From contig CBDUGP010000039.1 in the NCBI GenBank assembly GCA_965366625.1, forward strand, positions 1-64,000: a stretch of 64,000 nucleotides of DNA, written 5' to 3'. Below, piece after piece: positions 53,701 to 62,135 of the stretch (positions are counted from its first letter, which is position 1; each line of letters begins with the position of its first letter). Source of the stretch: JAUIJL01 sp965366625 (lineage in GTDB: Bacteria; Acidobacteriota; Thermoanaerobaculia; Multivoradales; J023). The position numbers and the translations under genes were made by a program. The notes under the pieces are model-generated. The model saw only the letters and a list, made by a program, of their open reading frames with translations, made no database searches and was not told where the DNA came from.

Positions 53701-54070
53701 GCGCAGCTCGAAAGAAGAGCCGGTGCGCTTCGAGGGTCCGTTTTGGCACGAGCCCTTGCCCCTCGACCACGCCCGTGAGGACGAACCGTTGGTGGACCTG
53801 CTCGCCTCGGCCCTCGATGCTGCGGGCATTTCGGCCCAGCGGAGCGACGTGCCCATAGCCACTCGTCTGCTCTACGGTCCGAAATCGATTTTGGTGGTGT
53901 TGGTGAACGAAACCGGCGTGGAGATTGAGCGGTCCTTGAAACTCGGCGGCCGACGGATCTCGATCCCGGTCGCCGCCGAACGGTCTCGGCTCTTGCTCTT
54001 CGAACGTCCGAGCGGCCGATTGATCGCGTCCACGCCCGGCAAACCGGTTGAGACAAAGCCTACGGATTAG
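50771..54070 (+). CDS. Secreted clan GH-A glycoside hydrolase (beta-galactosidase/GH5-like)
   Basis: The 1099-aa enzyme has an N-terminal signal-like helix (ALCGWLVLAAGLSG). Residues about 40-250 look like a glutamine-amidotransferase-like non-catalytic domain (DLLVLAYGSAFPLDAWQAL, GGSLVVLGGAPFH). A beta-sandwich follows, then a TIM barrel (about 430-790) with acid/base Glu in WDLINEPSY (near 560) and nucleophile Glu in SLFQETGLM (near 733). A second amidotransferase-like domain (about 840-930) and a C-terminal beta domain complete it, as in GH42-type enzymes. Low-complexity inserts occur at SGSTSGSTER and GQDEDPGQDQG. The exact family needs a profile search. Its start overlaps the previous gene by 14 bp. 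Confidence 0.85.
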   Translation: MAIRDPRSGLAVSALCGWLVLAAGLSGQIYEADSPDFDRRDPERTPRVALFRADGFPTVDADEVSDEDLESALSGLDVEWLDSVASLNERLRIRHHDLLVLAYGSAFPLDAWQALRSFVERGGSLVVLGGAPFHQPVLYEQGEWRLGTRQPTFAEPFLIAPAERWAGSTTGHSLKAMPEVQGPGLDLLRSTLGSASGSTSGSTERSAKNTESGSKVWHLTVRLARHKDLPSDDGSEGHRDGILRPLAHWVDQDGLARACPLLEIDRLRGRDAGARWVFAPTDAPLNPELIRWMVDRALDGAAELDARPIYASLEPSEAARIRVAVRRPLVRRGDPLPEVAHVVVRKEGGADEKRLTVELTGTAQSRYGIATIELSGELSAGPGFYEVEVQVPDTPWIHGPVRTGFWQRDSELLTGGPKVTVSRDWLRVDGEVMPVIGTTYMASDVHRKFLFEPNPWIFEQDFAQMAELGVNFVRTGLWTGHSRVMLNAGAIDEAFLRALDAYVHSAARHGIVVNFTFFAFLPPAFGGSHAYLDPRALEGQRELLTLVARRYRGVGWVHWDLINEPSYAPPEGLWRNQPIWDAYEKQAWIEWVGQRHGQAQGQDEDPGQDQGPGLSRLRDRWRDASPYPLQQPTGDDMAYGMIRGQRHPRKAGDFVRFSNHVVTEWARYLRSVLREAGGDVLVTLGQDEGGTLTRPSQQLHAEAVDYTGVHPWWQNDDLLATGLQAKVPEKPSLFQETGLMRLEGLDGWPWRSPELAARVLERKFAYAFASRGAGLIEWAWNINPYQPKDMEPVIGFWRPDGTAKPELDVFREFAEFFSAVAPWLDDFEPDPVVVVIPHSRLFMARPGATDGFKRVVRLLADRFAVVPSALSELRLSPERLGSAALVILPSPEVLEPSAAEALTAAGEHGTKTLLIGPLTSDALGEVGPELSTLLRGSGNPMGQRATVDSGRPVRLREPTPWGNGWATFDRNLRESLARSSKEEPVRFEGPFWHEPLPLDHAREDEPLVDLLASALDAAGISAQRSDVPIATRLLYGPKSILVVLVNETGVEIERSLKLGGRRISIPVAAERSRLLLFERPSGRLIASTPGKPVETKPTD

Positions 54071-54873
54071 GCTTGGGCGAAGAAGGCGCCTGCGGTCCAC
54101 CAATAGGCGAAAAGCACCACTCCCATGCCCGAGATGGCGCCGCCGAGGAAAATGAGCGCGTAAACGACGATCGTTTTCATCAGTGTTCGACCTTTGGGCT
54201 CGCCGTAGAGCTGGGAGGTGAAGGCCAGCAGAACCAAGAAACCAAGGGTTCTGACGAACATAAATCCCCAAGGCTGCGAAAAGACACCCAAGGCGGCGGC
54301 CATGGCCAACACAAACATGTAATGGCCCGAGAAGAACAGCAGGGCGACATAAGTTTCTGCGAAGTTGAAACCCGAGCTGCGAAAGCAGCGTCGCATGACG
54401 ACGGCGACCGGAACCATATAAACGAAGATGAGATAACCCACTAATCCGAGCACCAGACGCATGCTGGCTAGAGCTCGCGGGTCTTGGTCTTGAAATTGGA
54501 CGGGGCGGACGTCGACCCCCAGCACCGTGATCGTCAGGGCATAAACCGTCGCTGCCAGAAAAGCGTATTTGGCTGGATTCAAATAGCTGTCGCGGTCCCC
54601 GGCGATGTATCGACGGATGGCAAAACCCGGCTTGCGGGTCAGGTCGAAGAGGGTCTTGCCGAGAACCGAGTCGAGGGAGAAAACGTGTTGGGCCAGGTCC
54701 TTCAAAGGCCGAGCGACGGTCAAGCGCTCGGCCCGTTTCTGGCCACAGTGGGCGCAATAGGGGGTGATCATGGGCGCGCTGCAACGACCGCAGATATTCA
54801 AATTCGGTTGCCAGGGGCCAGACGCCGTCTCGATATCGGAGTGATCTTCCACCAGCCGCCCACCTTTCCGCAT
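54067..54873 (-). CDS. DUF3667 family membrane protein
   Basis: The 268-aa protein has an N-terminal zinc-ribbon (CGRCSAPMITPYCAHCGQ, four Cys) and then about five transmembrane helices (for example LRLVLGLVGYLIFVYMVP-like, TIVVYALIFLGGAISG). This is the DUF3667 architecture; function unknown. The end overlaps the 3' end of the convergent glycosidase gene by 4 bp. Confidence 0.88.
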   Translation of the reverse strand: MRKGGRLVEDHSDIETASGPWQPNLNICGRCSAPMITPYCAHCGQKRAERLTVARPLKDLAQHVFSLDSVLGKTLFDLTRKPGFAIRRYIAGDRDSYLNPAKYAFLAATVYALTITVLGVDVRPVQFQDQDPRALASMRLVLGLVGYLIFVYMVPVAVVMRRCFRSSGFNFAETYVALLFFSGHYMFVLAMAAALGVFSQPWGFMFVRTLGFLVLLAFTSQLYGEPKGRTLMKTIVVYALIFLGGAISGMGVVLFAYWWTAGAFFAQA

Positions 54874-55012
54874 TTAGGTTAGTGACTGGCATGATACTTC
54901 GTGTGGTGGTTGATTATTCGCCCTTCGATTCTCGTCGGCTTTTGATCGCAGGAATCGGATAGCGCCGCTGGGGAACCGGCCTAGAAATGACCGGCACCTG
55001 GAAATGTTGCAC

Positions 55013-56881
55013 CTAGAAATGTTCGGCCGCGCGGGAGTCCGTGTCGGTCGGATCCGGTGGGTCGAAGACCGACAGCCAACAGGCCAAGACCTCGGCGAGA
55101 TCCGACTCGCGGATGGGTTTGGTCACGTAGTCGTCCATGCCGGCGGCCAGGCAGCGCTCTCGGTCGCCTTTCATGGCTTGGGCGGTGAGCGCGACGATCG
55201 GTACTCGATGGTCGGATTCCCTCGCCCGGATCTTGCGCGCGGTTTCGAAACCGTCGAGGCCGGGCATGTGGCAGTCGAGAAAAACTAGGTCGTAATGCTC
55301 CCGTTCGAGGGCTTCCAATACTTCGAATCCGTCGCAGACCGCATCCGCTGTCAGCCCGAGGGCTTCGAGTTCGGCCTGGGTCAACATGCGATTGATTTCA
55401 TTGTCGTCGGCAACCAGGATGCGGGCGCTGTGGGCCGGCGGACGCAGGGGAATGGGCATGGAGCCCGTGCGTGGCTCCTTCAGCGCTTCGGTGGCCTCGA
55501 GGGGAACCTCCACCGTGAATTCGCTGCCCACCCCCAGCTCGCTCTTAACGGCCAAGGTACCGCCCATGCTGTGAGTGATGTGCCTGGAGATGCTCAAACC
55601 GAGCCCGGTGCCGCCGAATCTACGGGAGGTCGTGGAATCGGCTTGGGAGAAGGGATTGAATAAATTCTTACAGCCCTGCTCGCTAATGCCGATGCCGGTG
55701 TCGGCCACTCGAAATCTAATGACGGAATCGCCGCGGGATTTGCCGACGGATTCCACGTGCAAATCGATCTGGCCCGTGCGAGTGAATTTGATCGCATTGC
55801 CGAGCAGATTGAGCAGCACCTGGCGCAAGCGGGAAACGTCACCGACCACCCAATCTGGCAGATCATCGCTGCGCCGGCAGCGGAGGGGAAGGCCTTTTTC
55901 TTGGGCCTGGGGCTCGGTCAGAGCCACGGTATGGTCAAGCAAGTGGTTGAGAGAGAAGGGTTGCGGGTCGATTTCGAGTTTGCCGGCTTCGACCTTTGAG
56001 AGGTCCAAGATGCTGTCGATCAGCTGTAGCAGGTTTTCCGCGGAAGAGCCCACGATTCGGGCATATCGTTTGGCTTCCTTGCCCAAGCTCGTCCGCAGCT
56101 GGAGCCGATTGACGCCGATGATGGCGTTCATCGGCGTCCTGATCTCATGACTCATATTGGCCAAGAATTGGCTCTTCGCTACATTGGCTTGCTCAGCCCT
56201 TAGTTTCTGTTCTTCGAGGGCGCGGGATTGTTCGTGCAGCTCCGAAAGCAAGGAGCGGGAAAGTCGAATGGCATGGTGGGTTTGGTCCCGGTAGCGGGTG
56301 GCGGATTTTGCGACGCCCAACATGTAGAGGCAGAACGCGACGATGAAGCTCGTTTTCAAAGCCACGGTGGACCACGAGACGTCGTGTCCGGCCAGGAGCT
56401 GAAGAACGGTCATCAAGCCGAGGTAGAGGACCACCGACCAGGTGCCGAAGAAGAGGGTACGGCGAACGCCCGTCGGCGATTGGTCGGCCGGCCGGACCAT
56501 TAAATAGAAAAACAACAAGCTACGGTCCGCGCCGGTGGCGTAAATGATCAAGATGGCGACGAGCCCATCGGCGGCGAAGAAGAAATCGCCGAGATTGAAG
56601 CTCTGGATTCGGTCGTAGGCCTGAATCAGGATCAGCCAGCTGGCACCCAGGTAGATGATAGTCGCGACGGAAACCCAAACCAGCGGAGACCAAAGTGTCG
56701 GATCGTCGAGCACGATGGAGTTGTGGGCCCAGGCGATGGCGAGAAAGAGCAGCACGCCAATGGTGCGCAAGGGTGGCACCTTGGAAACGTGAAAGCGGCG
56801 CAACCGACGCTGTTGGTTGAGCTCGGTTTCCTCGGGATCGATGATGAAATCGATGTCGGGTCCGGAAAGATTTCGGCTCAA
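55013..56881 (-). CDS. Hybrid sensor histidine kinase / response regulator (multi-TM)
   Basis: The 622-aa kinase has an N-terminal block of about six membrane helices (40-195; LRTIGVLLFLAIAWAHNSI to IVAFCLYMLGV) with no periplasmic sensor. A coiled stretch leads to HisKA (His in NMSHEIRTPMNAIIG, near 247). The HATPase has LLNLLGNAIKFTRTG, DTGIGIS and GTGLGLSIS. The C-terminal receiver has phospho-Asp in LVFLDCHMPGLDG. The kinase fragment at 40973 belongs to the same general type but is not a close copy. No output regulator is adjacent. Confidence 0.93.
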   Translation of the reverse strand: MSRNLSGPDIDFIIDPEETELNQQRRLRRFHVSKVPPLRTIGVLLFLAIAWAHNSIVLDDPTLWSPLVWVSVATIIYLGASWLILIQAYDRIQSFNLGDFFFAADGLVAILIIYATGADRSLLFFYLMVRPADQSPTGVRRTLFFGTWSVVLYLGLMTVLQLLAGHDVSWSTVALKTSFIVAFCLYMLGVAKSATRYRDQTHHAIRLSRSLLSELHEQSRALEEQKLRAEQANVAKSQFLANMSHEIRTPMNAIIGVNRLQLRTSLGKEAKRYARIVGSSAENLLQLIDSILDLSKVEAGKLEIDPQPFSLNHLLDHTVALTEPQAQEKGLPLRCRRSDDLPDWVVGDVSRLRQVLLNLLGNAIKFTRTGQIDLHVESVGKSRGDSVIRFRVADTGIGISEQGCKNLFNPFSQADSTTSRRFGGTGLGLSISRHITHSMGGTLAVKSELGVGSEFTVEVPLEATEALKEPRTGSMPIPLRPPAHSARILVADDNEINRMLTQAELEALGLTADAVCDGFEVLEALEREHYDLVFLDCHMPGLDGFETARKIRARESDHRVPIVALTAQAMKGDRERCLAAGMDDYVTKPIRESDLAEVLACWLSVFDPPDPTDTDSRAAEHF

Positions 56882-57054
56882 GCGAGTCCTCGCAAAGGAT
56901 GAGGTCGGATGACCGACGCTCAGGAAATTTATTAGCAGCAGGAGGGGGCGAGGCTGCTTTGAGAGCCTGGAGGCCAGTAGGAAGGCCGAAAGTTAACAGC
57001 TCGTCGAGCGAGACGCTAGGGAAGAGCAGTACAAGCCTTCAAACCGAGAGGCTT

Positions 57055-59997
57055 TTATGGCCGTTGAGGTGGATCCGGCGATGAAGTCTGGATGCCGGTC
57101 AGAACAAATGGAGACCAGAATCGTGGATGGCCGGCACCTTTTCGGTCGTGCAGCATATGCCGTTGGGCCAGAGCTAGGGCTTGGTGGGGGGCGTGGTCGG
57201 TCAAGCGTTGATAAAAGTCCGTCATCAGCTCGGCGCCGGCCCGGTCACTGACAGGCAGCAGGCCGGCGAGCACATGAGACGAGCCGGCGTGCAAAAAAGC
57301 TTCGACAAAACCCAGCCGATCCACCTCTAGGCCTCGGTTGGCTGCACCGCTTTTGGAAAGCGCGGTATTGCAGGCGCTCAAGGTGACGAGCTCCGTGTGG
57401 AGTTCGAGGTCCAGAATTTCGCGAACGGTGAGCTTGCCGTCGTGACCGTCGCCTGCTTCCAGCTCGAGATGGGAATGCAAGGGTAGCTCCGGTTGCCACA
57501 AGCCATGGCCGGCAATGTGCAGATGTCGCGCCCCATTCGCCGCCCGGCGCAGGGCATATTCCGTTGCTTGGGGTCCAGTGACGGAAAAACCGCCGAGCAC
57601 CGCGGCCACGGCCCGTGCTTCTTGCTCGGCGTAGGCCAGCTCCGGCAGCTCAGATCCCCGCGCTCGGCCCAGGCCGAAAGCCCATGTGTCTTGGGAGGAC
57701 CTATCTTGGGAGGACGCATCTTGGGAAGACGCATCTTGCAAGGGCACGGTAGCCGTGGATTTCAGCGAGCCCCTGACCCACGCCGTGGCGGACAGCGCCC
57801 GCGCAAGCTGGTATCGCTCCACCAGATGGGACCCCTGGCTATCCATCAAAGCGGAGAACGGTAAGTCGTGCAGGGGTGCCATGGGAATCAGCACCAAATC
57901 TTCAATTCCCCGCAGGAATCCCTGGTTCTCCAAGGGAGAGATCAACAGTCGGTGCAGCTCATGGGCCAAGGGACGCCAGCGCTCGTCGGCTTGGCCGTCG
58001 AAGAGCAGGTGACGGAAGAGCTTGATCTGGGTGGACAGCTGCTCGACGGAGGTGTCGATGATCGCGCTTTCCAGACGGTCTTTGCGCACTACCAAAACGA
58101 AAGGTTGATCGCCGGCGAGCACGTACTCCACCAAAGCCGTGGAGTTGGGAAGGTGACGCTGAAAGACCTCGAGTTCGATCGGTCGGGCGGCGGTCACCCG
58201 TTTCAAGGAGGCAGCGGAGAGGGCCGCGTTGAGGGTGTGGGTTTCGTAGTCGAGGTAGGCGAGCCGCAGGGCGCGACGATGCTCGGCGGAGGCGGCGGCA
58301 GATCGTGGAGTTTGGCGGCTCAGGGTTTCGATACGTTCCAGAGCGCGCTCCGGTGCCACGTCCCTGGGAGCCACGTCCCTGGGAGCCACGTCGTGTTTTC
58401 TGGGTAGATCGTGGTCGTCGGAATTCCGTCCATGAAGGTTGACGACCAGGCTGCGGAAGGAACGAAAGCGCATCTGCTCCAGCAGCCGAAAGACCAAGGC
58501 TTGGCTGTCGTCCACGGGCAGAACCCCTTCAAAGAGCAGGGAAAAGAGGCGGTTGAAGACCTGCCAATATTGGGTTTGAAAGAAGTGGGATCTCGCCGTG
58601 CCGAAGGTCCGACTTTCGATTTCGGCTGCGGCCACCAATTGGTCCAAGGCTTCCTGTTTTCGGCCTTGCAGGTCGAGCAAGTCTGCCCGAGCCAGGGTGT
58701 GCATCACCGTTGGACCCCATCCTTTTTCACGGATCGGGATGGCCTCAGCCGACCGTAGGTGTTCGTCGGCTGGGCGGAGGCCGCCTTCCATCATGGCGGC
58801 ATGGGCGAGCATGGTGTAGATGTTCGCGTGAACCTCGGCGTCCCGGCCGGGTCGTTGTCGGTCCATGTGCAAGGCTTCGAGGTAGGCGGCACGGGCTTCA
58901 ACCGGCCGGCCGAGATGCATATTGGCGTGTCCGCGGGTCACCAAATGATCCCTGCGAGAGGTGATCGGCAGATCGGTTTCGCTGAGCAGACGGTCGAGCA
59001 GCTCTAAAGCCTGATTGTGCTCACCCCGGCGCAGGTGTAGGTGGGCGATCAATCCCCGCACCCTCGGCGCCCACAGACGATCCCCTCCTGCGTCGCTCAG
59101 CTCCACTGCTCGTTGGTAGTGGGCGAAAGCTTGTTCGTGATTTTCGAGACGTGTTTGCAAGGCCCCGAGATAGGTAAAAAGCCGAGCTTTGCCGGAGAGG
59201 CTGCCCAGGGTTTCCACATCTCGACGGCTCGCTTCGAGCAGGCGTCCGGCTTCGGCGAAGTCCTGGCGAGTCATGCTCTCGACGGCCATCAATCCTCGCA
59301 CCCAAGCTCGCCCCGGCAGGTGGCCGAGCTGGTCGTAGATCTCGAGCGCCGGGGCGTAGAAATCCTCTACCACCCGTGATCGGCGGCGTAGGTAATACCA
59401 ATTCAACACCCCGAGAGACGAGAGGGCTTCGGCTTCGAGCTCTGGCTGATCCAGTCTTGTTGCTTGCTCAAGAGCCTGTTGCAGCAGGCCCTCGGCGTCG
59501 TCGAGCCGATGCTCGGTGGCATAGAGCAGCTCTGCTCGACTCAAACGGATGTCTAGCTGGAGGATCTGCAAATCGTGGCGGACGGCAAGGTCCAACGCGG
59601 TGTTTAGGGCTCGGCTAGCCTCGTCGGCCTTGGCTCGGCGTCGAAAGTCCCGTGCCTCGGCGAGCAAGGTTCGACAGGCTAATCGAGGCCTGGTTTCAGC
59701 GAAGGACGAATCGGATCGGAAGCGATCGCTAAGCAGGCGCAGGGAATCCTCAGCTTCGTTCCATCGGCCTAAGAGCTGCAGGAGCGCAACGCTTTCCATC
59801 GCCGCCTGCTGGGACTCGGGATCGAGTCTTCTGGCCCAAGTGAAGAAGCTTTCCGCCCTCTCAGTCTGCCAGGTTTCAAGGGCGGCGCGTCCCGCCTCCA
59901 CCAATGCCGGCGCGACGGGTCGGCGGGCAAACGCGAAACCGGCCAGCAAGAGCGCGCCGACGAGGAAAAATCGAGCGGCCTTGGAAGACGGAATCAT
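57055..59997 (-). CDS. CHAT-domain protease with TPR repeats
   Basis: The 980-aa protein has a hydrophobic N-terminal anchor (AARFFLVGALLLAGFAF) and then many TPR units filling about residues 25-560 (for example SFFTWARRLDPESQQAAMES). The C-terminal CHAT (caspase-HetF) domain (about 640-970) has the catalytic His in HIAGHGLW (near 822) and Cys in LSACNTA (near 871). Caspase-like cleavage of a TPR-bound partner is the family model. The start is set at 59997 (MIPSSKAARFF); the frame extends to 60657 over the divergent gene. Linker repeats SQDAS (near 57700) and DVAPR (near 58370) are imperfect tandem units. It diverges from a secreted-protein gene 97 bp away. Confidence 0.9.
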   Translation of the reverse strand: MIPSSKAARFFLVGALLLAGFAFARRPVAPALVEAGRAALETWQTERAESFFTWARRLDPESQQAAMESVALLQLLGRWNEAEDSLRLLSDRFRSDSSFAETRPRLACRTLLAEARDFRRRAKADEASRALNTALDLAVRHDLQILQLDIRLSRAELLYATEHRLDDAEGLLQQALEQATRLDQPELEAEALSSLGVLNWYYLRRRSRVVEDFYAPALEIYDQLGHLPGRAWVRGLMAVESMTRQDFAEAGRLLEASRRDVETLGSLSGKARLFTYLGALQTRLENHEQAFAHYQRAVELSDAGGDRLWAPRVRGLIAHLHLRRGEHNQALELLDRLLSETDLPITSRRDHLVTRGHANMHLGRPVEARAAYLEALHMDRQRPGRDAEVHANIYTMLAHAAMMEGGLRPADEHLRSAEAIPIREKGWGPTVMHTLARADLLDLQGRKQEALDQLVAAAEIESRTFGTARSHFFQTQYWQVFNRLFSLLFEGVLPVDDSQALVFRLLEQMRFRSFRSLVVNLHGRNSDDHDLPRKHDVAPRDVAPRDVAPERALERIETLSRQTPRSAAASAEHRRALRLAYLDYETHTLNAALSAASLKRVTAARPIELEVFQRHLPNSTALVEYVLAGDQPFVLVVRKDRLESAIIDTSVEQLSTQIKLFRHLLFDGQADERWRPLAHELHRLLISPLENQGFLRGIEDLVLIPMAPLHDLPFSALMDSQGSHLVERYQLARALSATAWVRGSLKSTATVPLQDASSQDASSQDRSSQDTWAFGLGRARGSELPELAYAEQEARAVAAVLGGFSVTGPQATEYALRRAANGARHLHIAGHGLWQPELPLHSHLELEAGDGHDGKLTVREILDLELHTELVTLSACNTALSKSGAANRGLEVDRLGFVEAFLHAGSSHVLAGLLPVSDRAGAELMTDFYQRLTDHAPHQALALAQRHMLHDRKGAGHPRFWSPFVLTGIQTSSPDPPQRP

Positions 59998-60094
59998 GGC
60001 TTTATCGTATCTGAGTGCTTTTGGAATGACCCTTTCGCGCGACGGTGTCTGTTGGGTTAGGGGAGACCCGAACAACAACAGAAGGAGAGCTCTG

Positions 60095-61837
60095 ATGATC
60101 GATCGCAAAGGGTGTGGATCCGTTCTTGCCTGTTTTCTTTTGATGTGCAGTGTCTTGGCAGGGGTGGGCGGTCCGGCGGAGGCGTGCGTGGCACCGCCAC
60201 CGGAGCCGTTCTGTACGAAGGCCTTGACCTTGGCGATGGCCGGTCCACCGACCCTGCTGCTGCCCGGGGGCGGAAGCTTCGATGTGCCGTTGGTCTTGGT
60301 TTTCAAACTGTTGGACTTTCCGCCGGGCACGGGCATTTGCCCCGCGGCCCCGTACAGCGCGGATATCCATGTCACCGCGACCTGTGATCCGACCGGCGCC
60401 GACGGATCCGGCAGCCTTTTGGGCGAGAGCATTTCGACGGGATTCAATCTCCTAGATGTGACCGTCACGGTGCCCGCCGGCCCACCGAGGATTTGCAGCC
60501 TCCAGGCGCTCGCGACCGTGACGTTGATCGACGGCATGGTGTTGACTGAAACCGCCGAGAGCTCCGCGTGTCTGGTGGAGCCCGCGCCGGGGGATCCGAC
60601 CGAGCCTAGAATTGAATTGGAAATGATCGGCCTCGCCGGCGAGGAGATCGCGCGCATTCATCCGGGGGATCCTGTGACACGCACCTATCGGATCACCAAC
60701 CATGATCCGGATGAGACCTTCACCGGCATGTTGACGGTCAATAGCATCAGCGAGTCCCGAATGCCCGGCATGAGCGGTCCAATGCCCGAAGGCACGGCGG
60801 TGGTCTCCATTTCAGATCCGGTTCAAGGGGACAACTTCCCCTTCGCCCTGAGCGAGATTCCGGAATTCCAGCTGGGCACCGGCGGGGACGTCTGTATCCC
60901 CTTGAGCGATCCCCACGAAATCGACATTCTCGAACAGACGACGGACGTCGTTTTGCTTCCCGGCGGCACCACGATCCTCCAAATTGTTTCCCGGCCCTGG
61001 GGCATGTGCGCGGACGGTAGCTGTGGGCGGCACGATCTGCTGCTGGACGGTGAATTCTCCGACACGGATGCCGGTTTCGGCTGTTCGACGTTCGTCACCG
61101 CGGCGGATACCTCGATGCCGTCGGGATATGAATGCGATGACGGCGGTGAGGTGGCGGAATTTCCTCCGCCCGTGGACCCCAACCTACCGAAGCTGACGTT
61201 CTCCGGCAGCCCATTGCCGGATTTCGAGCCGGAACTCGATATGGAAGTGGTCCAAATCGCCCTGTTGGAAGACGGAATCGTGGTTGCCGAGAGCCCAAGC
61301 TCTTTCTCCGAACGCTTTGACGACGAATACGGTCGCGTGCAAATGCAATGGGCGGGAAACTTCGAGGTGGATTCGTTCTTTGATGTCTTTACGGACCTGA
61401 CGATCGAAGGTGGAGCCTCCGGGCCTGCGATTGCGACGGAGGTGGTTTCCTTGCCGATGACGGGTGCGCCCACGGGTTTTGAGCGGACGGCGCCTTATGC
61501 CATGGCCTTGACCGAGATCACCGACTTGTCCGGAGGGGGTTTGAAGGCTTTTGCTGAGCTCACCGTTCAAGTCAGCGCAGTGGGCATCGACGACTTGGGA
61601 AATCGGCGTCGCCTGCAATTTGAGAACATTTTGTTCACGCGAGATCCGGGCGGCTCGGGGCTTCGCGGAGCGCTCACCGGCGGCTTGCTCGAGGGCGGTG
61701 AAGGTAACGACATCCTGGCTGTGGAAGTTTCCATGGACCTACGGGGTTTCCTATCTCCAGAGCCTCAAGGCGGTTTAATTTTCGAAGACGGCTTCGAGAG
61801 CGGAAACGTTTCCCGTTGGTCCAACTCGAATCCATAG
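60095..61837 (+). CDS. Secreted beta-rich protein with a C-terminal FEDGFESG motif
   Basis: The 580-aa protein has a signal peptide (VLACFLLMCSVLAGVGG) and a Cys-containing N-terminal domain (ACVAPPPEPFC). Long beta-rich, Asp/Glu/Pro-rich segments follow. The C-terminal sequence FEDGFESGNVSRWS resembles an ending (DGFE-SG-x-x-x-W) I recall at the ends of secreted proteins in several Gram-negative lineages, possibly a sorting tag. AAGGAGAG precedes the ATG at 60095. Function unknown; no catalytic motif. Open frame upstream of this start overlaps the CHAT gene antisense and is not coding. Confidence 0.75.
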   Translation: MIDRKGCGSVLACFLLMCSVLAGVGGPAEACVAPPPEPFCTKALTLAMAGPPTLLLPGGGSFDVPLVLVFKLLDFPPGTGICPAAPYSADIHVTATCDPTGADGSGSLLGESISTGFNLLDVTVTVPAGPPRICSLQALATVTLIDGMVLTETAESSACLVEPAPGDPTEPRIELEMIGLAGEEIARIHPGDPVTRTYRITNHDPDETFTGMLTVNSISESRMPGMSGPMPEGTAVVSISDPVQGDNFPFALSEIPEFQLGTGGDVCIPLSDPHEIDILEQTTDVVLLPGGTTILQIVSRPWGMCADGSCGRHDLLLDGEFSDTDAGFGCSTFVTAADTSMPSGYECDDGGEVAEFPPPVDPNLPKLTFSGSPLPDFEPELDMEVVQIALLEDGIVVAESPSSFSERFDDEYGRVQMQWAGNFEVDSFFDVFTDLTIEGGASGPAIATEVVSLPMTGAPTGFERTAPYAMALTEITDLSGGGLKAFAELTVQVSAVGIDDLGNRRRLQFENILFTRDPGGSGLRGALTGGLLEGGEGNDILAVEVSMDLRGFLSPEPQGGLIFEDGFESGNVSRWSNSNP

Positions 61838-62105
61838 CTACGAACCCATAGCTAGGGTCCATCCAGAAATGGGTTCTCGGCGTGTCGGCGCGGCGCCCTG
61901 CGCGCGTCGCTCCGAACTCGCGCCACCGTTGCGATACCGTCGCAAAGTGCTGATGTGTAGGAGCTTAAGCCGATCTATGTGCTGTATCGCTCAGACACGC
62001 TCGCTTTCCGTGCTCAGAGCGCCGCGCCTTCCAGACCTTCGAAAAGGCCAAAACTGGAGGGGCCCTAGCTAAGCCCGGCCTGTGATCGAAGGACGGGTCC
62101 ACTGG

Positions 62106-62124
62106 TATAGTCCCGGGCAGGAGG
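62106..62124 (+). promoter_or_regulatory. Possible -10 element and ribosome-binding site
   Basis: TATAGT at 62106-62111 and AGGAGG at 62119-62124 precede the GTG at 62136. No convincing -35 is seen. This placement is the reason for choosing the later start for the sigma factor gene. Confidence 0.35.
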
Positions 62125-62135
62125 TCCGGGACTTC

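Noticed and set aside
53696..54892. 398-aa minus-strand frame overlapping DUF3667 and the glycosidase
   Set aside because: DUF3667 has its own frame with zinc-ribbon and helices; this one has none.
61869..62072. 67-aa plus-strand frame before the sigma gene
   Set aside because: Arg/Cys-rich with no start signal or family resemblance.
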